DNA of 64,000 bases from Symbiodinium natans. Taxonomy: Eukaryota > Sar > Dinophyceae > Suessiales > Symbiodiniaceae. This document shows positions 45,310-54,996 of the stretch, piece by piece (positions within the stretch are counted from its first letter, which is position 1; each line of letters opens with the position of its first letter). Location: the NCBI GenBank assembly GCA_905221605.1, contig CAJNDS010002310.1, forward strand, positions 127,001-191,000, read 5' to 3'. Made by a program: the position numbers and the translations under genes. The notes beneath the pieces were generated by a model, which worked only from the letters and a program-made list of their open reading frames with translations, was not told where the DNA came from and ran no database searches.

Positions 45310-46200
45310 TGGCTTTGGGTTTTTCTGGAGTGCGGGAAGCTTCGGCCGAACCTTCTCTTCCTCCTCGTGTTCTGAACGCGCCTGAAGAGGTGAAGCCGGC
45401 AGGCACCGTAGTTGGAGATTCAATGGGAGCCTTAGGCTCGAAGTTTTCTCAAAGAGGAAACCTCTCTCAGATGTGCTCGCACCTAGGGGTTAGCCCGAGG
45501 GATGTTTGGTTGGTTGATAGTGGGGCTACGTGCCACATAGTTTCCAACCAGTTTATCTCAGGATTTCGTGTGGTGAAGACACACGACAAGGCAGCCAGTC
45601 TGTTCAACGCCTCTGGAGGTTCGATCGACGTTTCGTCTGTGGTCGATATCGAAGTCTACTTCGGTGATGTTCTTCTGAGACTCGGGGAGGTGTTGGTGGC
45701 TGATGTCGGGTTTAACGTCCTCTCTCCATGGTGTGGGGCGGAATTGGGTTGGAAGACCTATCTGTCCAAAACGGGGTCCCGAATGTACAAAGGGAACAAG
45801 AAGAGTATCAAGTTGGTTGGTCACAATCGGGCCTGGTGGGCGTTTAGTGGGGGAAAGAAGTCTAAAGCCTCCTCCAAGAAAGGGGCGGAGGGGCCTAAAG
45901 ACATGGAACTTGATTCACTGAAGGACACTGTTGTGCCAGGATCTGAGGTTCCTATCCCCTCAGGACAGCGGACCGCTCCCAGGAGCATCTTGAAGAAAGG
46001 AGGAAAGAGCCTGCATAAGGTCGATGAGCTCGATGATGGTCAGTGTGGCCGACACGCTTTGTCTTCAACTCCGTTTTCGTTTCTCCTTCGAGGGTTTAGG
46101 TCTGAGATCTTCACTCCCGAAAGTCCTCTGGGAAAGCCCAAAGTTCCCTCAAGTGGTCCAGAAAGTCCTCAAGAAGAGCTTGTTTTCGACAAAAATCTTA
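45264..46200 (+). CDS. Aspartic protease of copia element
   Basis: In the -1 frame relative to gag, without a convincing ATG (first possible codon TTG), so probably made by frameshifting or splicing. The catalytic motif WLVDSGATCHIV is at 45504-45540, the copia form of the retropepsin D-S/T-G site. It is followed by FNASGGSIDVSSVVDIEVYF and LGEVLVADVGFNVLSPW, as in copia proteases, where a single D-x-G monomer dimerises. A Lys-rich and then Pro-rich linker follows. It cleaves the polyprotein in the particle. The frame stays open through the extra ORF to 48185. Confidence 0.85.
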
Positions 46201-46503
46201 GGAAGCAGCATGACATGTGTGGCTTGACCTTGATTAGGAAGCAGCATGACATGTTTGGCTTGCACTTGCGCTTGATTTTTGAGCTTGGATTGAATTGCTT
46301 GAGCATGTTGCTTTGGAACCTTGGGAAGATACATGCTTTGGAGCTTGCTTTGCGTGGGTGCGTCATGTTTTTCATGGGGTGTTTTTCGCTTATGCAAGGG
46401 ATTGGAGCGCCTTTCGGAAGCGCACGAAGGAACAGATCCGGAGCTCTGAGTGTTTTGGTTCTAGTAGCCTTTTGCTTTTGTTGCTCGGAGAGCAATACGC
46501 TCC
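46197..46503. other. GCTTTG/GAGCTTG-rich spacer, LTR-like in composition
   Basis: Two 36-bp tandem units beginning TAGGAAGCAGCATGACATGT (46199 and 46235) are followed by sequence rich in GCTTGAGC and CATGTTT words, resembling LTR segments such as GAGCTTGGCTTGAAAG. Similar spacers occur at about 48315-48415 and 48765-48855, so the extra ORF is bracketed by them. They could be introns or internal promoter sequence. Confidence 0.4.
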
Positions 46504-48185
46504 ATGATGGGTGGCTCTCAAACCTCTGGGCCTGCGATAGAGGACCCAGTTGGTGGAGAGGCGAGTGTTTCGCCAATGGTGGGCCCGTCGCTGGAGGAGG
46601 TGACGGTCCAGGAGCCAATTGGAGAGAAAGAGGTTCCATCAGCGGCTTCCTCGGGGGAAGTTCTTTTCCGTCCTCCGGATCGGGTACCGACTCCGAGAAT
46701 TGGGGGCATTGGCGCCCCATTGCGGCGGACCCCGTGGAGATTGGAGATTCCGATGTGCCGAGGATTACTCCGGTGGACACCACGCAGCCACCATCCATTC
46801 CGGGACAACGCCTGACGGCCTTGCATCATGCTTTGCTTTTCGATATGAGGAGGAGGATTGCCGAGGCTGCCGAGCTTGGGGTCCATTTGTACCCCGAGCC
46901 TGGGGAACCAATGCCCCAGCTTTCCCATGATTATGGGCCCCCAGCAGACGATTCCCTCGCCATGGCCGGGACCATAGGCGAGGCCTATGTGGCGCAGCAT
47001 CTGGGGTCTCCGGCGATTACTCGCCAGATCTTTGGTGGGTCTGCAACTTTGGTTCGTCCCAGCGAATATGCAGCCCCGACTCCGTGGCACTCGGTGCTTC
47101 CGCGGTTTCCGGAAGGTCCACATCCACCACAGGTACTTCCCGAACCTGTGCAAGAAGAAGGTCGCCGTCCCAAAAGATTTCGGGAGGTGGCCACCTCCAC
47201 TGTGGATCAAGACTTGGCTGCAGAAGAGCGCCTCCATCTTCTACTCCAAGGCAAAGGCCTCTTCGAATGGGGGCTGAGGCCCCACGACGTCCTGTCAGCC
47301 ATGGACAGGCTGGGCGTCGTTACCAAGGGCGCTGGAGGGCGCAACGATCGCCGAGAGCGCGAATGCGCCATAAGCGCAATGGGGTATCTTCAGCGGCTCC
47401 TCATCTGCTTGCGCGCCTTTATCAGTGCAAAGGCGGGGGAACGCCCGTTGTTGGCCCTTCACGAGCCGCGTCTCTTCGAGGGACCGCGCTTTACGCGGTA
47501 TCGCGACGAACGTGTCGCGTGGGGCGAGCTCACTACGAGTTTGAGGCTTCGAACGGATGCTGCATTACAGTCGAAGGAGGCCAGCAATGCCCGCAGGGCC
47601 GCGCGAGATTCGCGCAGGAGGTTGAAGCCGAAGGCCCGTGCTGGTCCTGGTGGGTCTACATCAGACGATTCGAGCTCCACCTCCATTTCGGCCGACGAAG
47701 ATCTCCATGGCGAAGGCCCCGAAGAGGCGCTGAAATTTTGCTTGAAGTGCCGGGAGGACAATATCTCAGTCCAAGAGGCCCTTTGCCTCCCTACGCCAGA
47801 GACGGCACCACCACCGATGGTGAAGCAAGCAGGAATGGGTGGTCGAGATCCTCCAGCTCCACCAATGGTTCCGGAAACTTCGGCTGCAACTCCGGGCCAC
47901 CACGACGACGGGGATATGCCCCTGGAGCCACCTTCTCCGGCTTCAACAGCCCCACCTGGGGATTCCATCGGCCGCCTTCTTCTTGGTCTTGGACAGACGG
48001 GCACGGAGCGCTCGTTCGTTCTTCCGCCGCCGCCACCGGCGGTAAAGGCGATGCCACGCCCCGCTTCGGGGCCCTCCATGCCAACGGTTCCCGAATCGGG
48101 AGCCCCATCTTCCAGCAGCTCGGGGAATGTCCCCAGCTTCGATGCGGTGGTGGCTGCCGCAAAAGAGACGATCAAGAAGGGCTGA
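46504..48185 (+). CDS. Extra ORF of unknown function inside the copia element
   Basis: ATG at 46504 opens MMGGSQTSGPAIEDPVGGEA; one frame change near 46720 leads to the frame of 45264-48185, which runs to a TGA at 48183. The middle is well-ordered and coding-like: FDMRRRIAEAAELGVHLYPE, GTIGEAYVAQHLGSPAITRQ, DLAAEERLHLLLQGKGLFEW, AISAMGYLQRLLICLRAF and FTRYRDERVAWGELTTSLRL. Then come a basic stretch, a C-x2-C-like FCLKCRED segment, and a Pro-rich tail. Classical copia elements have nothing between protease and integrase. I recognise no family; it could be a captured host gene or an additional structural protein. Confidence 0.55.
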
Positions 48186-51100
48186 AGGGGATTTGGAGCC
48201 GTGGGCCCGGCTTGGAATGTATCATAGCTTTCTTTTCTGTTCGGGATGGAGTCCTGGACTACGCCTACGCGGCGCACCGAATTTCCTTTCGAGAAGAAAA
48301 CAAGGATGTGAGTGCGTGGTTTCGTTTTCTTGAAACACATGTGAAGCATGAGTTGTTTGAGCTTGCTTTGCCGCTTGGATTGCCGCTTGGATTGCTTGAG
48401 CTTGAGCTTGCTTGTGCCCGAAACCCCTTTGAAACGCACCAAATCCCGAACCTTGACTTCAACCCCAACCGAACCACCGCCAGCCTATACAGGAATGGTC
48501 TTGGGCCAGGACTGGATGTCATGGCCATCGTGGCCGTCTTGGGCTTCTGCAGTCTCTTGGGTGGTCGAGTGTTTTGGGGGTTCCACATTTTGTTTGTCGA
48601 GTGTAAACGGTGTTCCGTTGGAGAAAAGGATCGGAAGGTCTTTAGAGTGAGGCCGCGCAGGAAGGGCTGCAGTGTTAGGATCTTCTGTGGGGACCACTGG
48701 GTCCGAGTGCCTAGCTACAAGCAGTTTGTCTTGCATAGGAAGGCCCCAAAACCCCAAACACGTACACGTTGCATGTTGAGCATGTTGTTTTGCAAGGCTT
48801 GCAGTGTGCTTGGGAGTGTTTGTGCTTGGCTTGGTGTGCTTGATCTTGTTGAAGAGGGCAATGATGAGAGCCCGCCGGCGAGCAGTCCATTAGTGTGTCA
48901 TCTGCGGATGATGCACAGAGGACTGCCAGTGCCGGGACAAGGGACTAAAGCTGAGCCCTTTGATTTGGAAGCTCCTCGTGGTGGGGAGCCCGGGTCTTCG
49001 TCTTCAAGGGTCCCCGAAGGGGTTCCGTCACCGTCAAGTCCCGATTACGAGCCTTCTGAGGTTTCTGAAAGACCCCCCAAGCCTCCAGAGAATCCACCGG
49101 AACCACCGGACAGTGGAGAAGAAGGATCTTTTAGGATTCCGTTGTCCTCAACCGCCTTGTATCATCATCGTGCTCAAGGCCATTTCCCTTATGATTCCAA
49201 CTGTGACTCATGCTGTTCGTCGAAGGGTCGTGTCCCCGCGCGTCGCTTGCGTCGACGTCTTCAAAAAGAGAATCAGACTGTTGGTCTTGATTTTTTCTTT
49301 TTCGGCAAGCTAAGAGTCCTGTTGATGACGCACCTGGGTTCCAGGTATACTGTCAGTCTGCCCGCACCGAACCTCGAAGATCCACAATTGCTTGCTAACA
49401 TCAACAGAGTGCTGCGTGAGATGGGACTGGTAGGCAAAGCCGTGACGTTTCGAATGGATCAAGAAGGATCTATGATTGCTTTGGCGGAAAGACTGAGTAG
49501 GTCCCGAAACTGCCCCCACAGCGCAACCATTGTTGATGTGGTTCCAGGATATAGGCCACAAGCCAAAGGCTCGATAGAACGACAAGTTGAATCGGTACGC
49601 CAAGGCTTCTGGGCTGTGTGGTTGGACTTGGAGCGCCAAATTGCTCTAAAGAAGTTCCCTGGTCAAGATGCAGAGCTGGGAAAGTACCAGCTTCCCTTAG
49701 GGGGTCTCTTGTGGCAAGCCTGTGTGTTCTATGTGTCGAGGTGTTACAATCTGTGGTCCTCGAGCCACGGTGACTCCACCACCAGCATTGATTTGCTGCA
49801 CGAGGAAATAGTTCACCGAACTAGAACGCTTCCCTTTGGTTGTGTGGTTCAGGCGAAAGTTAGCAAGTCGAAGGCGCATCTTGCTAAATACCGGGGAGCG
49901 AAAACAGTCAAGGCTGTTTACTTAGGACCCGTGAACGCACGAGGTGGAGGGATCTTCGCGGCCCCTTTTGGTAGTACGGAGATTGACGTATTTCCGACCG
50001 GAAGAATCGTTGATGGAGCGTGCGAGGTGGGAACTGTCGAAGGCCTCGCTGTTGCGCAGTCTTTGGTTCTTGATGGTAAAGACCCAGAACGGCCTGTCTT
50101 GTATGAACCCGAAGGTGTTGATGATGGGAATGGTCCTGAAGATGAAGTCATGGAAGGTGGTGTTGGTCCTTTAAATGAAGAAGACGAAGAGATGATTGCT
50201 GACGATACCTATGCTCCCGTAAGTGCCCCGGCGGAAGAAGGTGAGGCAGGGATCCTGCCTGATGAGGGGGAAAACATGGAGGACATGGAGATTGATTTGC
50301 TTACGAATCACCTCTTGGAGTCTTTGTACCGAGGACCTGACCTTCGAGCTACCTCACAGGAGGTGGCTGACTCGTTTACCTTGAAATTCGGAGGAAGTAG
50401 GGTCAAGTGCCAGGTACCACGAAATGCGGTCTCTGAAACATCCGGAGAACAGTTGGATCCGAGCCTTTTGTATGCCTCAATGAAGTTGGAACTAGAGGAA
50501 CTCGAGTCGTTCGGAGTAGGAAAGGTGATCTCTGAAGATGAGGCCCGGAAGTCCGCACGTGAGAGCGGCAGGCGGGTACTTACCAGTCGGTGGGTCAACA
50601 CGGTCAAGCGTAAAGGGCTGTACCGGTCACGTCTGGTAGTAAGAGATTATGCTTCGATGGGAGGCGCGACCTTGTCTGAAGGTATCTACAGCCCGACTAC
50701 GAGTTTGGAGGGATTGCGGCTTCTATTGGCACTGCTTTGTCGAAGAGGTTCAGTGTTGAGCTGTGACGTGAGCGTTGCTTTTATGCATGCAGCAGTGTCA
50801 AGGCCTGAGTACGTAGAGCTTCCGAGTAACGTGAGTATTGCGGACTCTAAAATCCCTCAAAAGGCCGGAAACAAGAAGGTGTATCTTCGATTACACAAAG
50901 CCATGAACGGACTGAGATCAGCACCGCTTTCTTGGTATAAGGAGCTGAGTTCGCACTTGGAGCAGAGCGGATTCAGTCCAAGCTTGGACCCGACGATATA
51001 CCGCAGGAAGACCTCCAAGGGTCTGACGCTGGTCCTCTTTTATGTTGACGATTTGTTAATCTACTCTGAGGACCCCTCCGAAGGGAAGAAGGTTTTCGAA

Positions 51101-52861
51101 GATCTACAGAAACGCTACAAGCTGAAACTGACTGGTGAGCTTCATGAGAATTGTGCGGGAGAAGTATCCTTTCTAGGACGGCGAATCTTCAGGAATAAGG
51201 GAGAGAAGCGAGTCTATTTTGGACTGGACGCTAAGTATTTGGATTCTTGCTGTGAAGAGTATGGGATAACCAAACCGAACCCCAAGCTTCCGTCATTGGA
51301 GAAGCGCTACTCTGACCTCATTAAGAAAGGCCAAACCGAAAAGATCAGTCCAGCTGCTCACGAGAAGTACCGTAGGACCTTAGGGCGTCTAGCATGGGCT
51401 GCCCTCTCCAGACCAGATTTGCAGTTCTGCTGCGGATTTTTGGGGCGTCATCAGTCGGCCCCTGACGAGGCAGCTGAAACATGCATGAGGGATGTTCTCA
51501 AATGGGTCAAAGGTCTTCCGCATAAGGTTCAGGTGTTTCCGTCGACTCGGGAGATCCTGGAAGACGATGCGGATCCCCAAGCGGTATCGTGCTTTACGGA
51601 CGCAAGCTGGAGCCTGAATTCTGTTAGTGGTGGTGTGATTACTTGGGAAAACTGCTGTTTAAAGACGTTCAGCAGGAAGCAGTCCACCACAGCCCTTTCG
51701 AGCGCCGAGAGTGAGCTTGCGGCGCTTACTGAGATAGCCAGGGAAGGTTTGTACATTGCTCTCTTGACGGAGACCATCTTGGAGGGCATCCCGAAGGACC
51801 GGGAAACGGGGTACTACCTTCTTAAGGGGTATTCGGACTCTGAAAGCGCCGTGTCCATTTCCAAAATGGGGACATTGTTGAGGAAGGTCCGCCATATTGA
51901 GTTAAGAGCCGCTTTTCTCCAAGAACTTGTCCAGCTTGGAAGATTCACGATTGAGCACATACCAGGTGCTGTCAACCCGGCAGATGCTCTAACAAAAAGC
52001 CCAACTAACGACAGTTTGGTCAGCTTGTGCGAGGCTTGTGGCCTCATTCCGGAACCAGTCCACTGGAAAGAGAAAAATTCCGAAACCAGCGTTTCTGTCA
52101 TGTTTAAAGAGCCCAATAAACCAGCAGATGAAGTCTGCGAACTGAACGTCCCAGTTTCTTGGCGAGCCGCAGCAGAGAAGGTAGCAAGGAACCAGGCTTC
52201 TTATGTTGTGGTTGAGCTCTGCTGTGAAGAAGGAAGCTCTTTGTCAAAAGCTTGCTCGAAGAATCCTCGTATCGCGTATTTTGGAGTGACTAAGCAAGTG
52301 GATCTGTTAAGTGAAAACGGATACCAGCTTCTCAAAGAAGTCTTTAGCGTGTTACTTCAGGAAGGAGTGAAGGTGTATGCGCACTTGTCTACGCCGTGTT
52401 CGGCTGGGTGCGGACTTCGTCATTTGAGATTTCGAAAAGGTGGACAGTCCTACGCCAGGTGGCGGGAGTCTCTTTTGGTCCACAAGAGGTCTTGGCGAAG
52501 GATTTGGAACCTTCTCCGTCCGTACGCGAACTGTCCGCGTCTTCTTCTTTCTCACGAGTGGCCAGCTAGATCTGACTTATGGAATGAAACGGTCTTTAGG
52601 TCTGTAAGTCAACGTCTTGGTCTTGCGAAGGGGTGTGTCGTCGATCGCTGTTGCTTCGAGAAAGGTTCTGAAAGAGCCTGGAAGAGATGGTGGTTTTGTA
52701 GTAACTCTTCGAATTTCATCAACAGTATGGCTAGGAACCGCTGTGATGAGAGCCACCAACACATCCACCTTCAGCTCCCGGCGTCAGGTGTGTACCCTGA
52801 GCTGTTAGGAGAAGAAATGCTGAAGGGTGCGAGACGAGCTATGGAAGAAGACAGGACTTGA
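47084..52861 (+). CDS. Pol: integrase, reverse transcriptase, RNase H and extra C-terminal domain
   Basis: Open over 1925 codons from a GTG; the first ~550 codons overlap the extra ORF and are probably not translated. Integrase: HHRAQGHFPYDSNCDSCC zinc-finger-like at 49162, and catalytic D, D, E in GLDFFFFG (about 49280), FRMDQEGS (about 49450) and GSIERQVES (about 49569). Reverse transcriptase: SRLVVRDYAS, SCDVSVAFMHAAV, and the catalytic FYVDDLLIYSED at 51038. RNase H: CFTDASWS at 51590, LSSAESELAAL, GYSDSESAVS, and the copia end HIPGAVNPADALTKS at 51957. After RNase H about 265 residues remain with VVELCCEEGSS (52209), STPCSAGCGL (52388), LSHEWPAR (52548) and HQHIHLQLPASGVYPELL, an extra domain. 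The product replicates the element. Confidence 0.9.
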   Translation: MALGASAVSGRSTSTTGTSRTCARRRSPSQKISGGGHLHCGSRLGCRRAPPSSTPRQRPLRMGAEAPRRPVSHGQAGRRYQGRWRAQRSPRARMRHKRNGVSSAAPHLLARLYQCKGGGTPVVGPSRAASLRGTALYAVSRRTCRVGRAHYEFEASNGCCITVEGGQQCPQGRARFAQEVEAEGPCWSWWVYIRRFELHLHFGRRRSPWRRPRRGAEILLEVPGGQYLSPRGPLPPYARDGTTTDGEASRNGWSRSSSSTNGSGNFGCNSGPPRRRGYAPGATFSGFNSPTWGFHRPPSSWSWTDGHGALVRSSAAATGGKGDATPRFGALHANGSRIGSPIFQQLGECPQLRCGGGCRKRDDQEGLKGIWSRGPGLECIIAFFSVRDGVLDYAYAAHRISFREENKDVSAWFRFLETHVKHELFELALPLGLPLGLLELELACARNPFETHQIPNLDFNPNRTTASLYRNGLGPGLDVMAIVAVLGFCSLLGGRVFWGFHILFVECKRCSVGEKDRKVFRVRPRRKGCSVRIFCGDHWVRVPSYKQFVLHRKAPKPQTRTRCMLSMLFCKACSVLGSVCAWLGVLDLVEEGNDESPPASSPLVCHLRMMHRGLPVPGQGTKAEPFDLEAPRGGEPGSSSSRVPEGVPSPSSPDYEPSEVSERPPKPPENPPEPPDSGEEGSFRIPLSSTALYHHRAQGHFPYDSNCDSCCSSKGRVPARRLRRRLQKENQTVGLDFFFFGKLRVLLMTHLGSRYTVSLPAPNLEDPQLLANINRVLREMGLVGKAVTFRMDQEGSMIALAERLSRSRNCPHSATIVDVVPGYRPQAKGSIERQVESVRQGFWAVWLDLERQIALKKFPGQDAELGKYQLPLGGLLWQACVFYVSRCYNLWSSSHGDSTTSIDLLHEEIVHRTRTLPFGCVVQAKVSKSKAHLAKYRGAKTVKAVYLGPVNARGGGIFAAPFGSTEIDVFPTGRIVDGACEVGTVEGLAVAQSLVLDGKDPERPVLYEPEGVDDGNGPEDEVMEGGVGPLNEEDEEMIADDTYAPVSAPAEEGEAGILPDEGENMEDMEIDLLTNHLLESLYRGPDLRATSQEVADSFTLKFGGSRVKCQVPRNAVSETSGEQLDPSLLYASMKLELEELESFGVGKVISEDEARKSARESGRRVLTSRWVNTVKRKGLYRSRLVVRDYASMGGATLSEGIYSPTTSLEGLRLLLALLCRRGSVLSCDVSVAFMHAAVSRPEYVELPSNVSIADSKIPQKAGNKKVYLRLHKAMNGLRSAPLSWYKELSSHLEQSGFSPSLDPTIYRRKTSKGLTLVLFYVDDLLIYSEDPSEGKKVFEDLQKRYKLKLTGELHENCAGEVSFLGRRIFRNKGEKRVYFGLDAKYLDSCCEEYGITKPNPKLPSLEKRYSDLIKKGQTEKISPAAHEKYRRTLGRLAWAALSRPDLQFCCGFLGRHQSAPDEAAETCMRDVLKWVKGLPHKVQVFPSTREILEDDADPQAVSCFTDASWSLNSVSGGVITWENCCLKTFSRKQSTTALSSAESELAALTEIAREGLYIALLTETILEGIPKDRETGYYLLKGYSDSESAVSISKMGTLLRKVRHIELRAAFLQELVQLGRFTIEHIPGAVNPADALTKSPTNDSLVSLCEACGLIPEPVHWKEKNSETSVSVMFKEPNKPADEVCELNVPVSWRAAAEKVARNQASYVVVELCCEEGSSLSKACSKNPRIAYFGVTKQVDLLSENGYQLLKEVFSVLLQEGVKVYAHLSTPCSAGCGLRHLRFRKGGQSYARWRESLLVHKRSWRRIWNLLRPYANCPRLLLSHEWPARSDLWNETVFRSVSQRLGLAKGCVVDRCCFEKGSERAWKRWWFCSNSSNFINSMARNRCDESHQHIHLQLPASGVYPELLGEEMLKGARRAMEEDRT
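52150..52861 (+). CDS. C-terminal methyltransferase-like domain of Pol (sub-feature)
   Basis: The sub-region of Pol after RNase H. A hydrophobic strand and loop VVELCCEEGSSL is placed like an S-adenosylmethionine-binding motif I. S-x-PC in STPCSAGC resembles the PC catalytic motif of cytosine-5 methyltransferases, and HEWP could correspond to the following E-containing strand. These are eye-level resemblances. Published work has described cytosine methyltransferases carried by retrotransposons in dinoflagellates. Alternatives are a nuclease-like or dinoflagellate-specific domain. The frame ends in TGA at 52861, just before the polypurine tract. Confidence 0.45.
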
Positions 52862-52882
52862 GGACGCAACTGTTGCAGGCAT

Positions 52883-52889
52883 GAGGGGG
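52883..52889 (+). promoter_or_regulatory. Polypurine tract
   Basis: GAGGGGG lies directly before the right LTR and would prime plus-strand DNA synthesis. Confidence 0.65.
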
Positions 52890-53442
52890 TGTGAAAGTTT
52901 TTGACTTCCTTGTGAGTGCCTTTACAGTTGACAGGATGTCTTGCACATGTGACATGAACCACGAGTTTGCATTGCATGAGTTGAGAACTGTGCTTGAACC
53001 GTTTGTTTGGTGTTAGCAGAAACAGGCATGGACATAGCATGTTTGGAGCTTGGCTTGAAAGTGTTTCTTGCTTTGAGCTTGACGTGAGATGCTTGGAGTG
53101 TGCATGATGAGCAGAGAAGCACTCGAGATGCTTTAGGAGCATCCTTGAAGAAGTGCGTGTTGCTCTGAGTTTGCTCTTCAAACCTTGGCCGCCGACCCTC
53201 GCTTCGCTCGTGTCGTCGTACTGAGGTTCGAGCAGAGTGGCTGTGCACTTGTATGCTTGTTTTGCTGAAGCACTGAAGTCCTGAGAAGCACTAGGACGTT
53301 TGCATGTGTTCCTCCTTTGTTTAACAAAGTTGAGATGGAATTCACGAAAGTGAAGCTGCGCTGACTCTGCGAGAGACTTGCCGAACACCTCTGGGTGTTT
53401 TGGCTCAAGCGTGGAGTGAAAAAGAGCTCTGCGTTTTTCACA
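52890..53442 (+). repeat. Right LTR
   Basis: 553 bp, TGTGAA to TTCACA, 550 of 553 positions identical to the left LTR with no indels. The spliced-leader-like TTTTGGCTCAAG is at 53398-53409. Confidence 0.97.
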
Positions 53443-53447
53443 TAGGC
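53443..53447. repeat. Target-site duplication, right
   Basis: TAGGC, matching 43149-43153. Confidence 0.95.
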
Positions 53448-54186
53448 AGAGGGAATTTAACTGTAGGTAGTATCCAGGTGGCGAAAAGCCTGCCTGTCCT
53501 GCCACAAGCCAAGCACAGACGACGCTGACCCTTTTAAAGGCCAAGTTATTACAGGTATTCAATATCTCCAGGGCAGTAGGTGCCTATTCCACGTAGAAGT
53601 GCCCGCAGCCTGGAAGAGGCAGCACCGCCAAACCCTTCTGACATAATTCGCCGTCCAATCCAATGCCACTTCTCTTGGCCGTGGTGATCTATTTATGTTT
53701 CTCCTTGCACTTAATAAATCGAAGTTACGTTATTGGCTTTAATCGCCTCTGGTGGACCCATCTCACTTTGGCCATCTGTTCGTAGACAGGAGCTATGCGC
53801 CATGTGTCCACTGAGTGAGGTGCGTTTTTGTTGCCGCCTCTTCTGGTACGTGTACCTTGTTTCTTGTTTCCTCTCTGTTGGTCCCCCTTACCGCTATGAT
53901 CGCGCTCGCCCCTTTCCATCAGCACATATGTGGCCCTCGCGCGCCACGCCTTTTGCTCAAGCCTCTGTAATAGGTGAAAGCAAAGCACTTCAAAAGCGAT
54001 TGCGCTGGCGCTCGTTCTCCAACGCAAGAAATGGCACGTAGATTGCGCTTACTTTCTCGGAGAGCTTTGAGGGCGACATCCGTTGCCGGGCTGACCGAGC
54101 CTCCGCGCTTCCGCGCCTCGTCGAGATGTCCGCCGGTGACCAGCTTGCGCACGGCTCGTCGTCGAGCAGCAGCAGGCCAATCCGCT
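53448..54186. other. No gene recognised
   Basis: Only short non-coding-like frames. No repeat is evident. Confidence 0.45.
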
Positions 54187-54505
54187 ACAGCTTTGTTGCA
54201 GCACCTGCAACAGTTCCGTTAGAGCTCCGTTGTGCCTCCGTTGTCGCTCCCGCAAGAGCTCCGCTTACAATAGTTCCGTGGCACCTCCGCTACAGCTCCG
54301 TGCAGCTGCCGTTACAGTTCCATTGTAGCTCCGTTACAGCCCCGACGCACCTCCGCTACAGCTCCGTTTGAACTTCCGTAGCAGCTTCCGTTACAGCTCC
54401 GTTCCCCTGCTACAGCTCCATTGCAGTTCCATTGTTGCGCTTCCGTTACAGCTCCGCTATCGTTACAGCTCCATCGCACCTCCGTTTCAGCTCCGTTACA
54501 GTAAC
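54187..54505. repeat. GCTCCGTTACA degenerate tandem repeat
   Basis: About 18 units of 12-20 bp of the form CAGCTCCGTTA / CACCTCCGCTA, spelling GTTACAGCTCCG in phase-shifting copies. It lies directly upstream of a possible gene start at 54523. Confidence 0.8.
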
Positions 54506-54522
54506 GCTTGCTCGCGCGCACC

Positions 54523-54996
54523 ATGGTGGGCAGCAGCGGCCCGGCAAACGATGGTACCACCCTGGCAGCGCTCGCGGCGCTCCGCGCCCACGTGTGCATG
54601 CTGCTAGAGCTTCAAGTGGGTGAACCGGTTGACCATGCGCCACACCTGGACCATTTATGCACCGGACACAGCAAGCACGCTGTCGGGGCGGGCAGCAAAC
54701 GTTTTTGGCTTTTGACGGAACCCTGTCCACAACCACCTAAAAGCAAGGCGCACGGACTCAGGCGAATTGTGACATTAACATCGCTCACATCCAAAAGGGA
54801 AGTGCAAGAGTTGTGGTCTCGCGCGCGATGCCTAACGGCGATTCTGACAACACGTGTTGATGCAGCTCAGCAGGCACTGGCAGCACGCAGGACGGATGCT
54901 AGGATTGTCTTTTCCGCAGATCGCTATCCCGATATTTTTCAACAAACAGTGGATACAACACCAGCAGGAATGAAGGTGACCACGTCTAGATGGTGA
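54523..54996 (+). CDS. Possible gene start, hypothetical protein
   Basis: ATG at 54523 in a good context (CACCATGG) opens MVGSSGPANDGTTLAALAAL and then RAHVCMLLELQ, after which GTGGGT could be a donor. The frame stays open to 54996 and includes DAAQQALAARRTDARIVF late on. No family recognised and the middle is not coding-like, so at most the first ~30 codons and a later exon are credible. Confidence 0.2.
   Translation: MVGSSGPANDGTTLAALAALRAHVCMLLELQVGEPVDHAPHLDHLCTGHSKHAVGAGSKRFWLLTEPCPQPPKSKAHGLRRIVTLTSLTSKREVQELWSRARCLTAILTTRVDAAQQALAARRTDARIVFSADRYPDIFQQTVDTTPAGMKVTTSRW

Larger units (their letters stand above)
43154..53442 (+). mobile_element. Full-length Ty1/copia-type LTR retrotransposon
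   Basis: 10.3 kb between and including two 553-bp LTRs, flanked by TAGGC on both sides. Order is LTR, PBS, gag, protease, an extra ORF, integrase, reverse transcriptase, RNase H, an extra C-terminal domain, a short polypurine tract and LTR. Integrase precedes RT, which defines the copia group. Coding frames carry no obvious stop or frameshift inside conserved domains, and the LTRs differ at only three sites, so the insertion is recent and may be autonomous. It is larger than a classical copia (about 5 kb) because of the two extra coding segments and noncoding spacers. Confidence 0.95.

Noticed and set aside
47084-48185. N-terminal ~370 codons of the pol open frame as a protein
   Set aside because: This stretch is Arg/Ser-rich out-of-frame reading of the better ordered extra ORF on the same strand.
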